Shown: positions 1-11,436 of the stretch, piece after piece
Layout of the letters: every line of letters starts with the position of its first letter
Numbering within the stretch: position 1 is the stretch's first letter
Made by a program: the position numbers and the translations under genes
Source: Hemerocallis citrina
Taxonomy: Eukaryota > Streptophyta > Magnoliopsida > Asparagales > Asphodelaceae
Reading direction: 5' to 3'
Length of the DNA: 64,000 bases
Assembly (NCBI GenBank): GCA_017893485.1
Contig: CM030367.1
Span: forward strand, 145,689,767-145,753,766
Notes under the pieces: generated by a model
Databases searched by the model: none
The model's input: the letters and a program-made list of their open reading frames with translations, nothing else
What the model was told of the DNA's origin: nothing

Positions 1-300
1 CTACTCCTGATATGGGATAACTATCAAATCCATCTCTTTTTATTACTCAAATCCTGTGTACATATTAGTAAGAGACCCATGGGCCCCCCCTCAATATGCC
101 ACGTCATCCATACTAAACCAAGGCAATGTTATGCCTTCTTCCCTTCACAGAACTGGGTGGGGCCCATTCCAATGGTAACGTCATCACCAATTCAACAATT
201 CAACACAACACATTCTGTGCATTTCCATACCCGTGGCCCCCCTTTACAACCTTCTCTCTCCATATATATTTATATATTCTTGAAATTACGTGGTATTACA
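1..300 (-). repeat. Left LTR (partial) of the miniature element
   Basis: This matches 693-992 base for base in length, with scattered substitutions. It ends in GTGGTATTACA at 300. A purine-rich tract on the minus strand (AAAGGTGGAGTG) follows at once, as expected for a PPT beside a 3-prime LTR. Short ORFs here are not conserved proteins. Confidence 0.75.
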
Positions 301-527
301 TACACTCCACCTTTAGAAATCAGCGTCCTCACTGAGTACAGGGCATGCCATCTAGCGCAGGATCCTTCTTTCTAGCCGATGTGGGGTCATCCTCAATCCC
401 GATAATTCTGGAGATCAGTCCCACACCGTAGGTATGCAACTCGATAATTCTGGGGACTATCTCACACCGCAGATCATACTGAGGCTCTCTCCCACACCCG
501 GTATCGAAAGTCGGCTCTGATACCATT
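301..527 (-). other. 227-bp interior with PPT and PBS
   Basis: The left edge is the minus-strand polypurine tract (about 302-313). The right edge (515-525) is the complement of TGGTATCAGAG, the initiator tRNA-Met primer-binding site, 2 bp from the LTR. Between them are two copies of a GATAATTCTGGAGATCAGTC-like motif (about 399 and 453). The same motif is tandemly repeated inside the solo LTR at 19,960-20,240, so the interior seems partly derived from LTR sequence of another family. There is no gag or pol. Confidence 0.65.
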
Positions 528-992
528 TGTAACGCCTCGCTCCAATACTCAGACAATTTTTATTATTTTTAGGAGACAAATTAGATACTATGTAGTACAA
601 CTACCCACCACAGGCTGTCTCTCAAAAGGTGGTTAACCAATTAGGTGACTCTTGATCATAGGCAATTTTCTTTATATTAAATTATTTTTTGTCTACTCCT
701 GATATGGGATAGCTATCAAATCCATCTCTTTTTATTACTCAAATCCCGTGTATATATTAGTAAGAGACCTGTGGGCCCCCCCTCAATATGCAACATCATC
801 CATACCAAACCAAGGCAACGTTCTGCCTTCTTCCTTTCACAGAACTGGGTGGGGCCCATTCCAACGGTGATGTCATCACTAATTCAACAATTCAACACAG
901 CACATTTTGTGCCTTACCATACCCGTGCCCCCCCTTTACAACCTTCTCTCTCCATATATATTTATATATTCTCGAAATTATGGGGTATTACA
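528..992 (-). repeat. Right LTR (465 bp) of the miniature element
   Basis: It begins TGTAACGCC and ends GGGGTATTACA, so it has TG...CA ends. LINE coding sequence resumes directly after it at 993, showing that the element landed in the LINE. Confidence 0.75.
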
Positions 993-3293
993 TCGTATTG
1001 ATTGGCAATCCCTTTATCCACCAAATGACATTAACTTGGAGCATTTAGATGACCCATTTACTATGGAGGAGGTTAAAATGGTTGTCTTCGGTATGAGCGG
1101 TGACGAAGCACCAGGCCCCAATGGATTCTCGATGAGCTTTTATCATACTTTTTGGGACACTATCAAAGATGACCTATTTGCCATGCTGCAGTCGGTGCAG
1201 AGAGGAGACACTGACCTAGACAGATTAAACTACTCCAACATTATCTTAATTCCTAAGTGTGAGGATGCAAATTCAGTCTCTGATTTCAGACCTATCAGCT
1301 TGCTCAACTGCTCCTTCAAAATCTTCACCAAAATCCTCGCCAACAGGCTTAGCCCTATCCTCCACTCCCTTGTGTCCTCCTCTCAAAGTGCCTTCCTGAA
1401 AGGTAAATCAACAGTGGACTGTTTTCTTGTAACACATGAAGCTATCAACCTCTGCAGTAGACGTCACTCGGATGCACTTTTGTTCAAGATTGACTTCACT
1501 AAAGCATTCGACACAGTGAGTTGGGAATTTTTAGACCAGCTTCTAATTGCTAGAGGCTTCGGACCAGCTTGGTGCAAGTGGATTCATATGATCCTGAGGA
1601 CTAGAAAAATCATCAATTCTCATTAATGGAAAGGGGGGAAGACAAATCAACTCCAAGCGAGGACTAAAGCAGGGGGATCCTTTATCGCCAATGCTCTTCA
1701 TCTTAGCAGTTGATGTACTAGCTCAGATGCTTTTTAGTGGTCGAAGAAATGGTGCTTTCTCTCCTCTTCCTGTCCGGGGCTCCCTTGCAAATCTAACAGT
1801 GCTGCAATTTGCAGGTGACACACTGATTTTTTTGTAAAGGTGATGAACATGACGTTATCAACCTCAAAGTAGCACTACAACTTTTTGCAAACGTCTCTGG
1901 TCTGGCCATAAATTTCAATAAGTCCTCGATCATTTACATTGGTAAATCTAGGGCGAAGCTACAGGCATTTTCCACCATTCTAGGCTGTAAGGAAGAATGC
2001 TTACCTATCAATTATCTTGGCATGCCGCTATCTAGCAGGAAACTCAGCAAAAGAAGTTGGCAGCCGCTGATCCTCAAGATTGAAACAAGACTCTCAGTGT
2101 GGAAGGGCAAGATGTTATCTAGAGGTAGCAGGTTAGTATTTATAAATGCTGTACTCAGTGCTTTACCAGTCTACTTCGCTTCCTTCTTCAGATTACCCCT
2201 TTGGGTAATCAAAAGAATAGATCAGATTCGCAGTAGATTTTTCTGGTGTGGCTCCGACACTGATGCGAGAGGAGTGACATGTATGCGGTGGACGAAGATC
2301 TGCCAACCCAAGCAACAAGGAGGACTTGGTGTTCTAGATATGAATGTTTTTAATGAAGCCCTTTTCATAAAATGGTGGTAGAAGATTGTCTCCTCTAACT
2401 CGCTAGCTAGCCAAACATTAAGGAGCTTATACTATAAAAGTAATTCAAACATCTTGACATGCCCCTCAACTGCTTCAAGCTTCTGGAAAGGGATCTTCCA
2501 TCTCAAGGAGCAATTCTTGCTGAATGTTATTTGGAAGCTAGGGAAGGAAAACCATATCAAATTCTGGACGTTAAAATGGATCAATGGCAACAGTATAACT
2601 TCCATGTGTCCCTCACTTGTTGTTGCGGCATGGAATTTGGAAGCGGATGTCCTATCTCAAGGAACCTGGATTAATGGCAACTGGCACTGGCAACCGAGAC
2701 TTAACTGTGTCTCCAACCCCACCATTCGGGATGAGAAACAGAGACTGCTTGATCTGATTGTAGAACACCAGCCTGCACACTCAGGAGACCACCCTTCATG
2801 GAGACTCACACCATCCGCCACCTTTACTTTCAAGTTGGCATACTTCTTTATCACCTCTAGCCTTCGTTCCCCTTATTTTGCAGCAACATGGACTTCTATA
2901 GCTCCCCTGAAATGCAAGCTTTTTATTTGGCAAATGAGTTGGGATAAACTCAACTCCAAGGATTTCCTTCACTCCAAAGGCTAGTTAGAAGAAATGACAT
3001 GCACAGCTTGTGCATGTCCTGTTGAGACGACCTATTATATCTTTTTTGACTGCCCTATTGTCACTAATACTTGGACCTATTTCACTACACTTTTCCACAT
3101 ACACTCCCTGCTTGCTGACTTACATGAATGCTTTACTTCTTGGTGCTTTGGGAACCAAGTACACAGACACACTTGGCACCTACTGACAATCTCAATCTGT
3201 TGGAGTATATGGCTTGCTAGAAATGAATACACTTTCTCTTCTAAGACTTTGCAACCAAGAAAAATTATTTCTAAGGCAATTTTTTGGTTTTGA
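993..3293 (+). pseudogene. LINE ORF2 remnant (reverse transcriptase and zinc-binding C-terminus)
   Basis: The 5-prime part, including any endonuclease, is missing because the miniature LTR element interrupts it. The first segment (to 1,625) carries RT motifs typical of plant L1-like LINEs: RPISLLN, SAFLKGKS and the KIDFTKAFDTV block. A frameshift near 1,602 moves reading to GLKQGDPLSP. The catalytic FADD box reads FAGD near 1,810, so its first Asp is lost, and a frameshift follows near 1,835. Reading resumes at about 2,022 with NYLGMPL-type thumb sequence, hits a TAG near 2,379, then a second segment to 2,984 and another TAG. The last part (2,994-3,293) has a Cys-rich motif (CTACACPVE, then FFDCP) like the zf-RVT region found in plant LINE proteins. 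Family certain; clearly inactive. Confidence 0.9.
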
Positions 3294-3670
3294 TCTTGGC
3301 TAGATGGACTCGATAACAACAAGAAGAAGGCGGAACTCATACGATAGGTGGAACTAGCTGGAGTTCAAGATGTCCTCCTCAAGAAGGTGCTTATCCGAAT
3401 TGATCAGGCAGATAGCAGGGAAGATGGCTGCTCAGTTTGAGATCCCACCAGCCCTTCCTATGTCATTCTGACATTTTGGATGTATTGTTTTGAAACTGTA
3501 ATGTTCTAAACTTGTTAAAACTATTCCCTTCAGCTTTTTTGGGGATCAAGGGTTCGGCAGCTGTAGGTTGAACTATCTGGACCCTTATGTATTGTATACA
3601 TGTATTTACTCTTATATTAATATATCTTTTGTGAGGTAGGGACTTACCCTACCTTTAACCAGTAAAAAAA
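993..3670 (+). mobile_element. L1-like LINE, 5-prime incomplete
   Basis: After the coding remnant, 3,294-3,662 is an untranslated tail. It ends in a short A run at 3,664-3,670, consistent with a LINE 3-prime end. The LTR of the next element starts two bases later. Target-site duplication cannot be tested because the 5-prime end is outside the window or destroyed. Confidence 0.75.
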
Positions 3671-3671
3671 G

Positions 3672-4220
3672 TGCGATTAGAGCTCGTGAGATTGAATCTG
3701 GATCATTGATTGAACACCGTGATCTGGATCCGACGATTGCTGACAGAGCCGATGAACTGCAAAAATCTTGAAACACCGGGGATGTCCCCGGCGATAGACC
3801 CTCTGATGCTCAAGTCAGAAACAGAGAGAGAAAGAGAGTTTGAGAGAGAAACTTTTGATGACCTTCTGACTGAGGAGGGGGAAGGGTATTTATAGGCCTG
3901 AGAAATAGTCTAGGAGATCGATATGAATCCATTAGATCGACTATGAATTATTTATCTTCTATTCGAATCTCCCCCTCAAGATATAAGCTCTCTTGTTTGG
4001 AGATAAGAAATTTGTCTAACATTCTTAATGGGTTGGGTCTCTCTTAGTGAACCTAATATGTCACTTTTTATGGACTGAAATAGGCCAATATCTTGTAGAG
4101 GAGCCTGGAAATGGTCCGGACCTGCTAAAGAGGCCCGTTATAACTAATCTTCCTGCAAAAGTTTTGAGATCTGTGCTGGAATCATACGACCTTGATTTGC
4201 TGTGACTTTTTCCATTATCA
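3672..4220 (-). repeat. LTR (549 bp) of the Tat derivative
   Basis: On the minus strand it starts TGATAATGG after a purine tract and ends ...TAATCGCA, giving TG...CA ends. It resembles the LTR at 35,221 in layout: TGATA start, TATAAATA box, then a GGGG/CCCC stem-loop followed by GTGTTTC (complement of 3,768-3,802). The partner LTR is not in the window. Confidence 0.7.
3887..3894 (-). promoter_or_regulatory. TATA box of the LTR promoter
   Basis: The minus strand reads CTATAAATACCC, matching the TATAAATACC context of the other Tat LTRs. It lies about 330 bp into the LTR, a reasonable U3/R position. Confidence 0.6.
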
Positions 4221-4240
4221 TATGCCCCCACCCTCAGGAG
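4221..4240 (-). other. Polypurine tract
   Basis: The minus strand reads CTCCTGAGGGTGGGGGCATA immediately before the LTR start. The Tat element at 50,157-50,174 has a comparable G-rich tract. Confidence 0.6.
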
Positions 4241-4899
4241 ACAATTTTCTTGGCTTTCGGGGAGTAGTTCGCCATAATTTTAGAGTATGGAATACATTCT
4301 TAGCTTTCAAGGAGCATTGGAGATACCTAGAACTGATCAAATTCTTCTAAAGGCGGTGTATATTTTTCTGGATTTTTCCATATTTTTTCGGATTTTTCCA
4401 AATTTTTCTAGATTTTTCATAATTTTCCCAACTTTTAAAATCAAATTTTCAAATTTAAATAATTATTTTGGGATTTTTAATAAATTTTCAAAATTTTAAA
4501 TGATTTTAGGGGATTTTGTTTTTAATTATCAAACCTTAGCACACTTGTTAGCATGATTAGGGACGTTGATCACGAGTAGCTCGCCCATTGAGGCACTTGA
4601 GCGACCATGGAAGACCTGATGAGCGGGTGACGTGACAGCATTAGGGGCGTCCATCAGCTCTTTGCTCGCTCGCTGATGCACTTGAGAAGAGATCGGAAGG
4701 GCAAGAGACGTAGAGCAATCTAGATTGCTCATTAGCGCTGGCCCGCGCGCTGAGTGAGATCTAGCAGTGAGAGGAGAACAGAGCACTATGGAAGAGGGGG
4801 ATGCGATCTTAAGCATAGATCTTGTGCTAGCATGCTTTTCTGGGGGATCCAAGTGCTAGCGACTGCTGTGAGAGACCACCTCGCTCGACCGACGATTTT

Positions 4900-5380
4900 G
4901 CCAAGCTATGAGCATTTTTTCTTGGCCGAGTTATGGTGTTACTTCTTTTCCGAGCTATGGGCACGTCTTTCTCGCCAAGCTACTGGCTTCGCCGAGCTTT
5001 GGGAATCTTTTTGTTTCGTACTACCCTGTTGAGCTTTGGCAATGCTTTTTTTTTCGAATTCTCGATCGTCGAACTACCTCGTCCAGTCGTGCCATGGGTG
5101 GAGTTGGAGTTGTCGAGCTTCGTGGTCACCTTGCCAAGCTATGAATCTTTTTTCAATGACCTACGGGCTCTTCCTTCTCACCGAGCTATCGTCTTCACCA
5201 AGTTATGAAGCTTGTTGCCATTGCAGCTGAGCTATGAGTGAGTTGTTACCGATCTATGAAGCTTTTAACGTCGCTGAGCTATGGAGCTCTCTATTCCACC
5301 AAGCTATGAAGCTTTGTAGGTGGTGGTCGAGCTATGGTGGCCGAGCTATGGAGATATTTATTTTGCCGAGCTATGAACTT
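4900..5380 (+). repeat. Degenerate GAGCTATG minisatellite
   Basis: About 16 copies of a CCGAGCTATG-like core, spaced mostly 25-45 bp apart, with varied sequence between. Variants include CCAAGCTATG and CTGAGCTATG. The several overlapping ORFs are by-products of the repeat. Confidence 0.6.
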
Positions 5381-5777
5381 AGGGTTTTCCTTGGGTTTTT
5401 GGAGCTTCGGATTAGAGTCAGCTACTTTCAGGGTTCAATCATCCCTCTATTGAAGCATTAGTCTGTGCTGTTCTTGTAGTCGGGTTGTAGTAGAGTTCGA
5501 AGTTGGTGTCCGAGTATGGATCTCAAAGCTACTGAGATCGAAGTAGGTTTTGTGAGCTTTGGCTTTGGATAAGGATTTTTTGAAGTTTCTGGTTTGGGTT
5601 TGAAGTGAAAATGGGTTTGGATTTATACCCGCATAGCTGTTTAGCTCCCACCCTTTGAGTTTTGGATTTTGGTTTTTGGGTAGCAGGTTTGTGACCCGAA
5701 CCCACTTTGAGACTAGATAAAAGCCCAAGCTATTGGAACTTTTGGGTTTATGGAATTTGAGTTTTGGATTTCTTGTG

Positions 5778-5779
<2 letters not shown>

Positions 5780-5818
<39 letters not shown>

Positions 5819-5826
5819 TGTGTGTG
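5780..5826. repeat. (GT)n microsatellite
   Basis: A run of TG dinucleotides with one A substitution near 5,812. It produces a meaningless Cys-Val ORF. Confidence 0.95.
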
Positions 5827-6129
5827 GATATATGTGTACACATGGTTTTATTCCATAACCCTTGGTCCATATGCCAATTGAATACTTTTGATGAGTTATT
5901 GCTTCTCGATCTTGTCAACCTGTTGGATAAGCGCCTCATCGTTGACCAAGTGTGTATTGTTTATTTTCTTCGTCGATTCGAACATCTCGTCATCCATTCT
6001 GCTGAATGACTCTTTTGCCGACCAAGCGTTGTGGTGTTTGCTTGCTTTGTTGATCGAGCATTTCATCGTTGGACCACCATTCTGTTGGTCTAGGAGCAGA
6101 GTGCTTTGATCGTTGGATCTTGAGTATGT

Positions 6130-6959
6130 GGCTGATCTAGATGAGCTGTTGTAGAGGCAATTCTCGTGACAGAGTTGAACGATCGAACTTGCTGTTTGCA
6201 CCTAGCAGGTTGGTAGAGGCAACTCTGAGACAGAGTTGGTCATAGAGCTTGTCGTTTATTCCTGATAAGTTTGGAGAGAACTCTGTGACGGGGTTGAATA
6301 TTGAACTTGCTGTTTGGGCCCAGTAAGTTTTGAGGGACAACTCCAAGATGGAGATGGAAGTTTGAACTTACTATTTGCGCCCATCAAGTTTTGTAGAGAT
6401 AACTCTAGGATGGAGTTGAATGTAGAGCTTGCCTTTTAATCTTAGTAATTTTATGGAGAACTCTATGCCGGAGTTAGACATTGAACTTGCTATTGACCCT
6501 AACAAGTTTTATAGATGCAACTCTGTGATGGAGTTAATGTTAAACTTGCTGTTTGTGCCCAGTTAGTTCGTGGAGAGGCAACTCTCAGACAGAGTTGATG
6601 TTGGTACTGTTGTTTGATCCGGGCAAGTTTGGAGATAACTCTGTGACAGAGTTAAATGTTGAACTTGCCATTTGCGTCGAGCAAGTTTAGAAAAGCAACT
6701 CTGAGATGGATTTAAAATTAAGCATGTTGTTTGATCCCGGTAAGTTTATAGAGTGCTCTGTAATGGAGTTGGATGTTTGAATTTGTTGTTTGTTCTTAAC
6801 AAGTTTAGCAAGAACTCTATGACGGAGTTAAACGTTGAACTTGTCATTTGCGCCAAGCAAGTTTTAGAGAGGTAACTTTACGATGGAGTCGATGTAGATC
6901 TCACTATTTGATCCCAACAAGCTTGTAGAGAACTCTGCGACGGGTTCGGACGTTTGATC
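6130..6959 (-). repeat. About 62-bp tandem repeat block
   Basis: A core like AACTCTGTGATGGAGTT recurs at about 6,217, 6,281, 6,341, 6,401, 6,460, 6,520 and onward, so the spacing is about 60-64 bp. Each core is followed by GAACTTGCTGTTTG-like sequence. Divergence is high. It grades into the more regular array to its right. Confidence 0.75.
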
Positions 6960-9620
6960 TTGCTATTTGACGAAACTTGAGCGGAGAGCAGAGTATTGAA
7001 CTCGTTGTTTGGAGCCAACGATCTGTTGACGGAACTCGAGCAGTGAGTAGAGCATTTAACTCGTTGTTTGGAGCTAATGATCTGTTGATGGAGCTCAAGC
7101 GAAGAGCAAGACGTTGAACTCTTTGCTTGAAGTCAACAAGTTATTTGATGGAACTCAAGGGGAGAGCAGAGCGCTGAACTCGTTGTTGGGAGCCAATGAG
7201 TTATGGATGAAGCTCGAGCAGAGAGTAAATCATTGAACTTGTTATTTGGAGTCAACGAGTTGTTGATGGAGCATGGGAGAAGAGCAAGGAAACGTTTGAT
7301 CTGGTTATTTGCTCCAAACAAGTTTATGGAGTCAACAAGTTGTTAACGGAACTTAAACGAAGAGCAGAGTATTGAACTCATTGTTTGGAGCCCATCATTT
7401 ATTGATGGAGCTCAAGCGAAGAGCAAGGCATTAAACTTATTGTTTGGAGTCAACGAGTTGTTTGATGGAACTTGAGCAGAGAGCAGAGCGCTTAACTCGT
7501 TGTTTGGAGCCAACGAGTTGTTGATGAAGCTCGAGCAGAAAGTAAAGGGTTGAATTTGTTGTTTGGAGTCAACAAGTTTTTGATGGAGTCAGGGCGAAGA
7601 GCAAGGTGACATTTGATCTTGCTGTTTGTGCCCAACAAGTTTATGGAGTCAACAAGTTGTTGATGGAACTTGATCAGAGAGCAGAGCATTGAACTCGTTG
7701 TGTGGAGACAATGATCTGTTAATGGAACTTGAGCAGAGAGCAGAGCAATGAACTCGTTGCTTGAAGCCAATGAGTTGTTGATGAAGATCGAGCGGAGAGC
7801 AAAGCATTGAACTCGTTGTTTGGAGTCAATAAATTGTTCATGGAGTCTGGGCGAAGAGCAAGGCGACATTTGATCTTGCTATTTGCGCCCAGCAAGTTTA
7901 TGGAGTCAACAACTTGTTGACGGAACTTGAACGGAAAGTAGAGCATTGAACTCGTTGTTTGGAGACAATGATCTGTTGATGGAGCTCAAGCAAAGAGCAA
8001 AGCGATGAACTCGTTGTTTAGAGTCAACGAGTTGTTTGATGGACCTCGAGCAGAGAGCAGAGAGCTGAACTCGTTATTTGGAGCCAATGAGTTGTTGATG
8101 ATGCTCGAGCAGAAAGCAATGCGTTGAACTCGTTGTTTGGAGTCAATGAGTTGTTGATGGAGCCTGGGCAAAGAGCAAGGAAATGTTTGGTCTTGCTGTT
8201 TGCGCCCAGCAAGTTTATAGAGTCAACACATTTTTGATGGAACTTGAGCAGAGATCCGAGCATTGAACTCATTATTTGGAGACAATGATCTGTTGATGGA
8301 GCTCAAGCAAAAAGCAAAGCGATGAACTCGTTGTTTGGAGTCAACGAGTTGTTTGATGGAACTTGAGCGGAGGGCAGAGCGCGGAACTCGTTATTTGGAG
8401 CCAACGAGTTATTGATGAAGAGGAAAGCATCAAAATCGTTTTTTGGAGTGAACGAGTTGTTGATGGAGCTTGGGTGAAGAGCAAGGCGACGTTTGATCTT
8501 GCTTTGCGCCTAGCAAGTTTATGGAGTCAACAAGTTGTTGACAAAACTTAAGCAGAGAGTAGAGCATTGAATTCGTTGTTTGTTGCCAATGATCTGTTGA
8601 TGGAGCTCAAGCAGAGAGCAATGCGTTGAATTCGTTGTTTGGATTCAACGAGTTGTTTGATGAAACTCGAGCGGAAAGCAGAGCGCTGAACTCGTTGTTT
8701 GGAGCCAACGAGTTATTAATGAAGCTCAAGTGGATAGCAAAGCATTGAACTTGTTGTTTGGAGTCAACTTGTTGTTTATGGAGCCTGGGTGAAGAGAAAG
8801 GCGACACTTGATCTTGCTATTTGCGCCTCGCAAGTTTATGGAGTCAACAAGTTGTTCACGAAACTTGAGCAGAGAGCAGAGCATTAAACTCGTTGTTTAG
8901 GAATTTTTTATGGAGCCAATAATTTGTTGATGAAGCTCAAGAGAAGAGTAAGGCAGTGAAGTCGTTGTTTGGAGTCAACGAATTGTTTGATGGAACTCGA
9001 GCAGAGAGAAGAGTGCTGAACTCGTTGTTTGAATCCAAAGACTTGTTGATGAAGCTCGTGTGGAGAGCAAAACATTGAACTGAACTTGTTTTTTGGATTC
9101 AACGAGTTATTAATGGAGCCTGGGCGAAGAGCAATGTGACGTTTGATCTTACTGTTTGCACCCAGTAAGTTTATAGAGTCAACAAGTTGCTGACGAAACT
9201 TGAGCGGTAAGCAGAGCATTGAACTCGTTGTTTGGGGCAAATGATCGATTTATGGAGCTCAAGTGAAGAGCAAGGCATTGAACTCGTTGTTTGGAGTCAA
9301 CAAGTTGTTTGATGGAACTCGAGCGAAGAGCAGAGCACTGAACTCGTTGTATGGAGTTAATGAGTTGTTGATGAAGCTCTAGCGGAGAGCAAATTGTTGA
9401 ACTTGTTGTGTGGAGTCAACGAGTCATTGATGGAGCCTGGGCGAAGATCAAGGCATTGAACTTGTTGTTTGGAGCCAACGAGTTGTTGACAAAGCCTGAG
9501 CGAAGTGCAAGGCGTCGAACTCGTTGTTCGGAGTTGACGAGTTGTTGGCTGGAGGAACTCAAGTGGCGTGCGGAGCACCGAACTAATTTTGTGGAGCGAA
9601 TGAGTTTTGGGTGTTCTGGA
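6960..9620 (-). repeat. Higher-order tandem array of about 63-bp subunits
   Basis: The subunit carries GAACTCGTTGTTTGGAGTC and GAGTTGTTGATGGAGCTCGA cores. A distinct subunit with CAAGTTTATGGAGTCAAC recurs near 7,316, 7,630, 7,888, 8,206, 8,510, 8,827 and 9,161. Spacing is about 314, 258, 318, 304, 317 and 334 bp. Five subunits therefore form one unit of about 315 bp, and one unit (258 bp) lacks a subunit. The minus-strand ORFs in the array (for example 7,492-7,869) are repeat by-products. Confidence 0.8.
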
Positions 9621-11436
9621 TCTTCTTAATATTGAAGTGATGTCACTTGTGTTTGTTCAGCGTTTAGGTGATTTCGTTCTTCTCTTATTGGAAATTAGTT
9701 CTGCACATCGAATGAGGTCCTCGGGACATTGAGCTTGCATTCCTTCAGGCTACGCGGAGCTTGACAGAGTTTTGACTTGTTCGTTGGCACGACGCTTTAT
9801 GTTGGATAGAATTGGAGCTTGCTCAGGTGAAGGTGGTAGGAAAGGCTTAGAGCTTGCCCGCCTAAGGAAGAATTGTCTTAAATTTTGTTCTTAAAAGTTG
9901 AGGTGGCCCTAGATAGCTGTTAGCTGGCAGGAGGTCTGTGAAGAGGTTTGTGTCTCTTAGGCAGAGCATCCCCCTATTGTATAGCTGGAAGGATGACTTG
10001 CAGGATAGTTTGTTGTACAGTCTTTGCAAGTCTTTTGTAACGATTCTTAGGCCTGAAACGTAGACTCATTGTAATTCTGCAATTGTAATGAGACTTGTTG
10101 TTGAGATTGATGAGTCATCGATTGGGTTTTTTATAGCTAAATAACAGGGCCTCAAGTCTGTTGTGTATAGCTAATGAACTATAGACGATGTGGGTAATGT
10201 TTGACGAAGTTTAGAACTTATCCGTCTTGTACCCAGCTAGTTGTAGGAGCAACTTTGAGGGAGAGCTATTTTCCAAACTTACTGTATTGGTCCTTAAAAA
10301 AATTGTAAGAGTCGCTTCGAGTGGCGAGTTGAACTTCAAATGTAGCTTCTGCAAGTTTTATTAGAGTAACTACAATTCACGATTTTGGACATCTTATCTT
10401 TCTTTAAGAAATTTTAACTAGTTTCAGGAACAGATCGAATGCCGAGTTGAACACTGAACGTGCTTAATTGCAGGTTGCTAATGTAACTACGAGCCATGGG
10501 TATGGATCCGAACTTGTTAGTTTAGGTGTTAACAGGTTGCAGGAGCAGATCGAATGACAACAGGTTGCAGGAGCAGATCGAATGACGAGTTGAACTCTGG
10601 ACTTGCTTTGTCGCAATTTGCTAAAGTAACATCGAGCCATGGGCATGGACACCGAACCTATCGTCGAGGCACTAATGGATTGCAGGAGCAGATCAAATGG
10701 CGAAGCAAATTATGAACTTGCTTTATTGTAGATTGCTAGACTAATTTCGAACCATGGGTATAGACTCCAAACCCGTCTTATAAGAAGCTTCTAATGAGTT
10801 TTTTATGCCGTTTTTGGAGTAGCCTTGATTTTTAAATCATTATATGCATCCGTTGAGTTGTACAAGAATTTTGCAAAAATTAATACAAAATTTTATTGGA
10901 AAATAAAACGAAGAGGCTGCTCTAGTGGCTAGCCGTGATTACATGCGGTGACCGGTAGTTAAAGTGGTTTTTATTAAAAAGTAAAATTAAATGGCTGCTC
11001 TAGTGGCTGAAATTTATTATAAATTGAGAAAATTTGCTACTTCAACTAAGAGAGGATGTTTTAGACGCCCTCGTTCAACTTCTTAAGGTGTTCTACTTTC
11101 CAAGTCCCTACTGATATTTCCTTGCCCCTCGGATCTTCAAGTTGATGATCAGTTAGGCGAACAACTTAGTAGACCTTGCCTAGACTTTCCTGTTTTGGAA
11201 CGAGCATCACATTGTTTTCAATAGAGAATGGGACATCTTCAGATTTTTCAATGTGTTTTAGCAGGACTGTTTCTTTCCGTTGAATGACCGGAGTGGCTTC
11301 GACCAGGAAATTCAGGTTTATTACTATATTCTAATGAGAACGAATTTGGACCTGGTGAGAGATGATTTGACATGTTTGGAAGTTCTTGGCAGGATATTCT
11401 ATGGCAGTGGCTTCAAGCTTTTTCACGGACTTGGAG
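9621..11436. other. Non-coding interior of the Tat derivative
   Basis: No recognisable coding sequence. Irregular copies of GAGTTGAACT and of GCAGGTTGCTAA motifs occur. This is where RT, RNase H and integrase would lie in a complete element, so they have been deleted or replaced. Confidence 0.55.
10440..10790. repeat. Short imperfect repeats with a GAGCCATGGGTATGGA core
   Basis: The core recurs at about 10,490, 10,635 and 10,752. The block GTTGCAGGAGCAGATCGAAT is directly duplicated at about 10,533 and 10,562. Confidence 0.55.

Larger units (their letters stand above)
1..992 (-). mobile_element. Miniature (TRIM-like) LTR element, left end outside window
   Basis: Positions 1-300 and 693-992 are the same sequence at a constant offset of 692 bp without gaps, about 92% identical by eye. 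Both copies end in GTATTACA. The right copy begins with TGTAACGCC at 528, next to a complement of the initiator tRNA-Met primer site. The interior is only 227 bp and has no ORF worth calling. Order and boundaries (PPT, LTR, PBS) fit an LTR retrotransposon transcribed from the minus strand. It is either a TRIM or an internal-deletion derivative of a chromovirus. The left LTR is cut by the window edge, so the target-site duplication cannot be checked. Confidence 0.75.
4241..6129. other. Non-coding 3-prime region of the Tat derivative
   Basis: 4,360-4,540 is very T-rich (repeated GGATTTTTCC-type runs), like the AT-rich block just before the PPT of the complete Tat element at 49,765-49,950. The rest holds the minisatellite and GT microsatellite listed separately. 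ORFs here are short, with no recognisable domain. Confidence 0.6.

Noticed and set aside
5764..6009. ORF with Cys-Val repeats
   Set aside because: It is a translation of the GT microsatellite.
7492..8272. Several overlapping minus-strand ORFs in the tandem array
   Set aside because: They are repeat translations with no start context or conserved termini.
6960..9620. Regular repeats resembling a CRISPR-like or satellite array
   Set aside because: Units are contiguous and diverged with no unique spacers, and the context is a plant retroelement. CRISPR is excluded; a centromeric satellite is not supported because the array is short and flanked by LTR-element parts.
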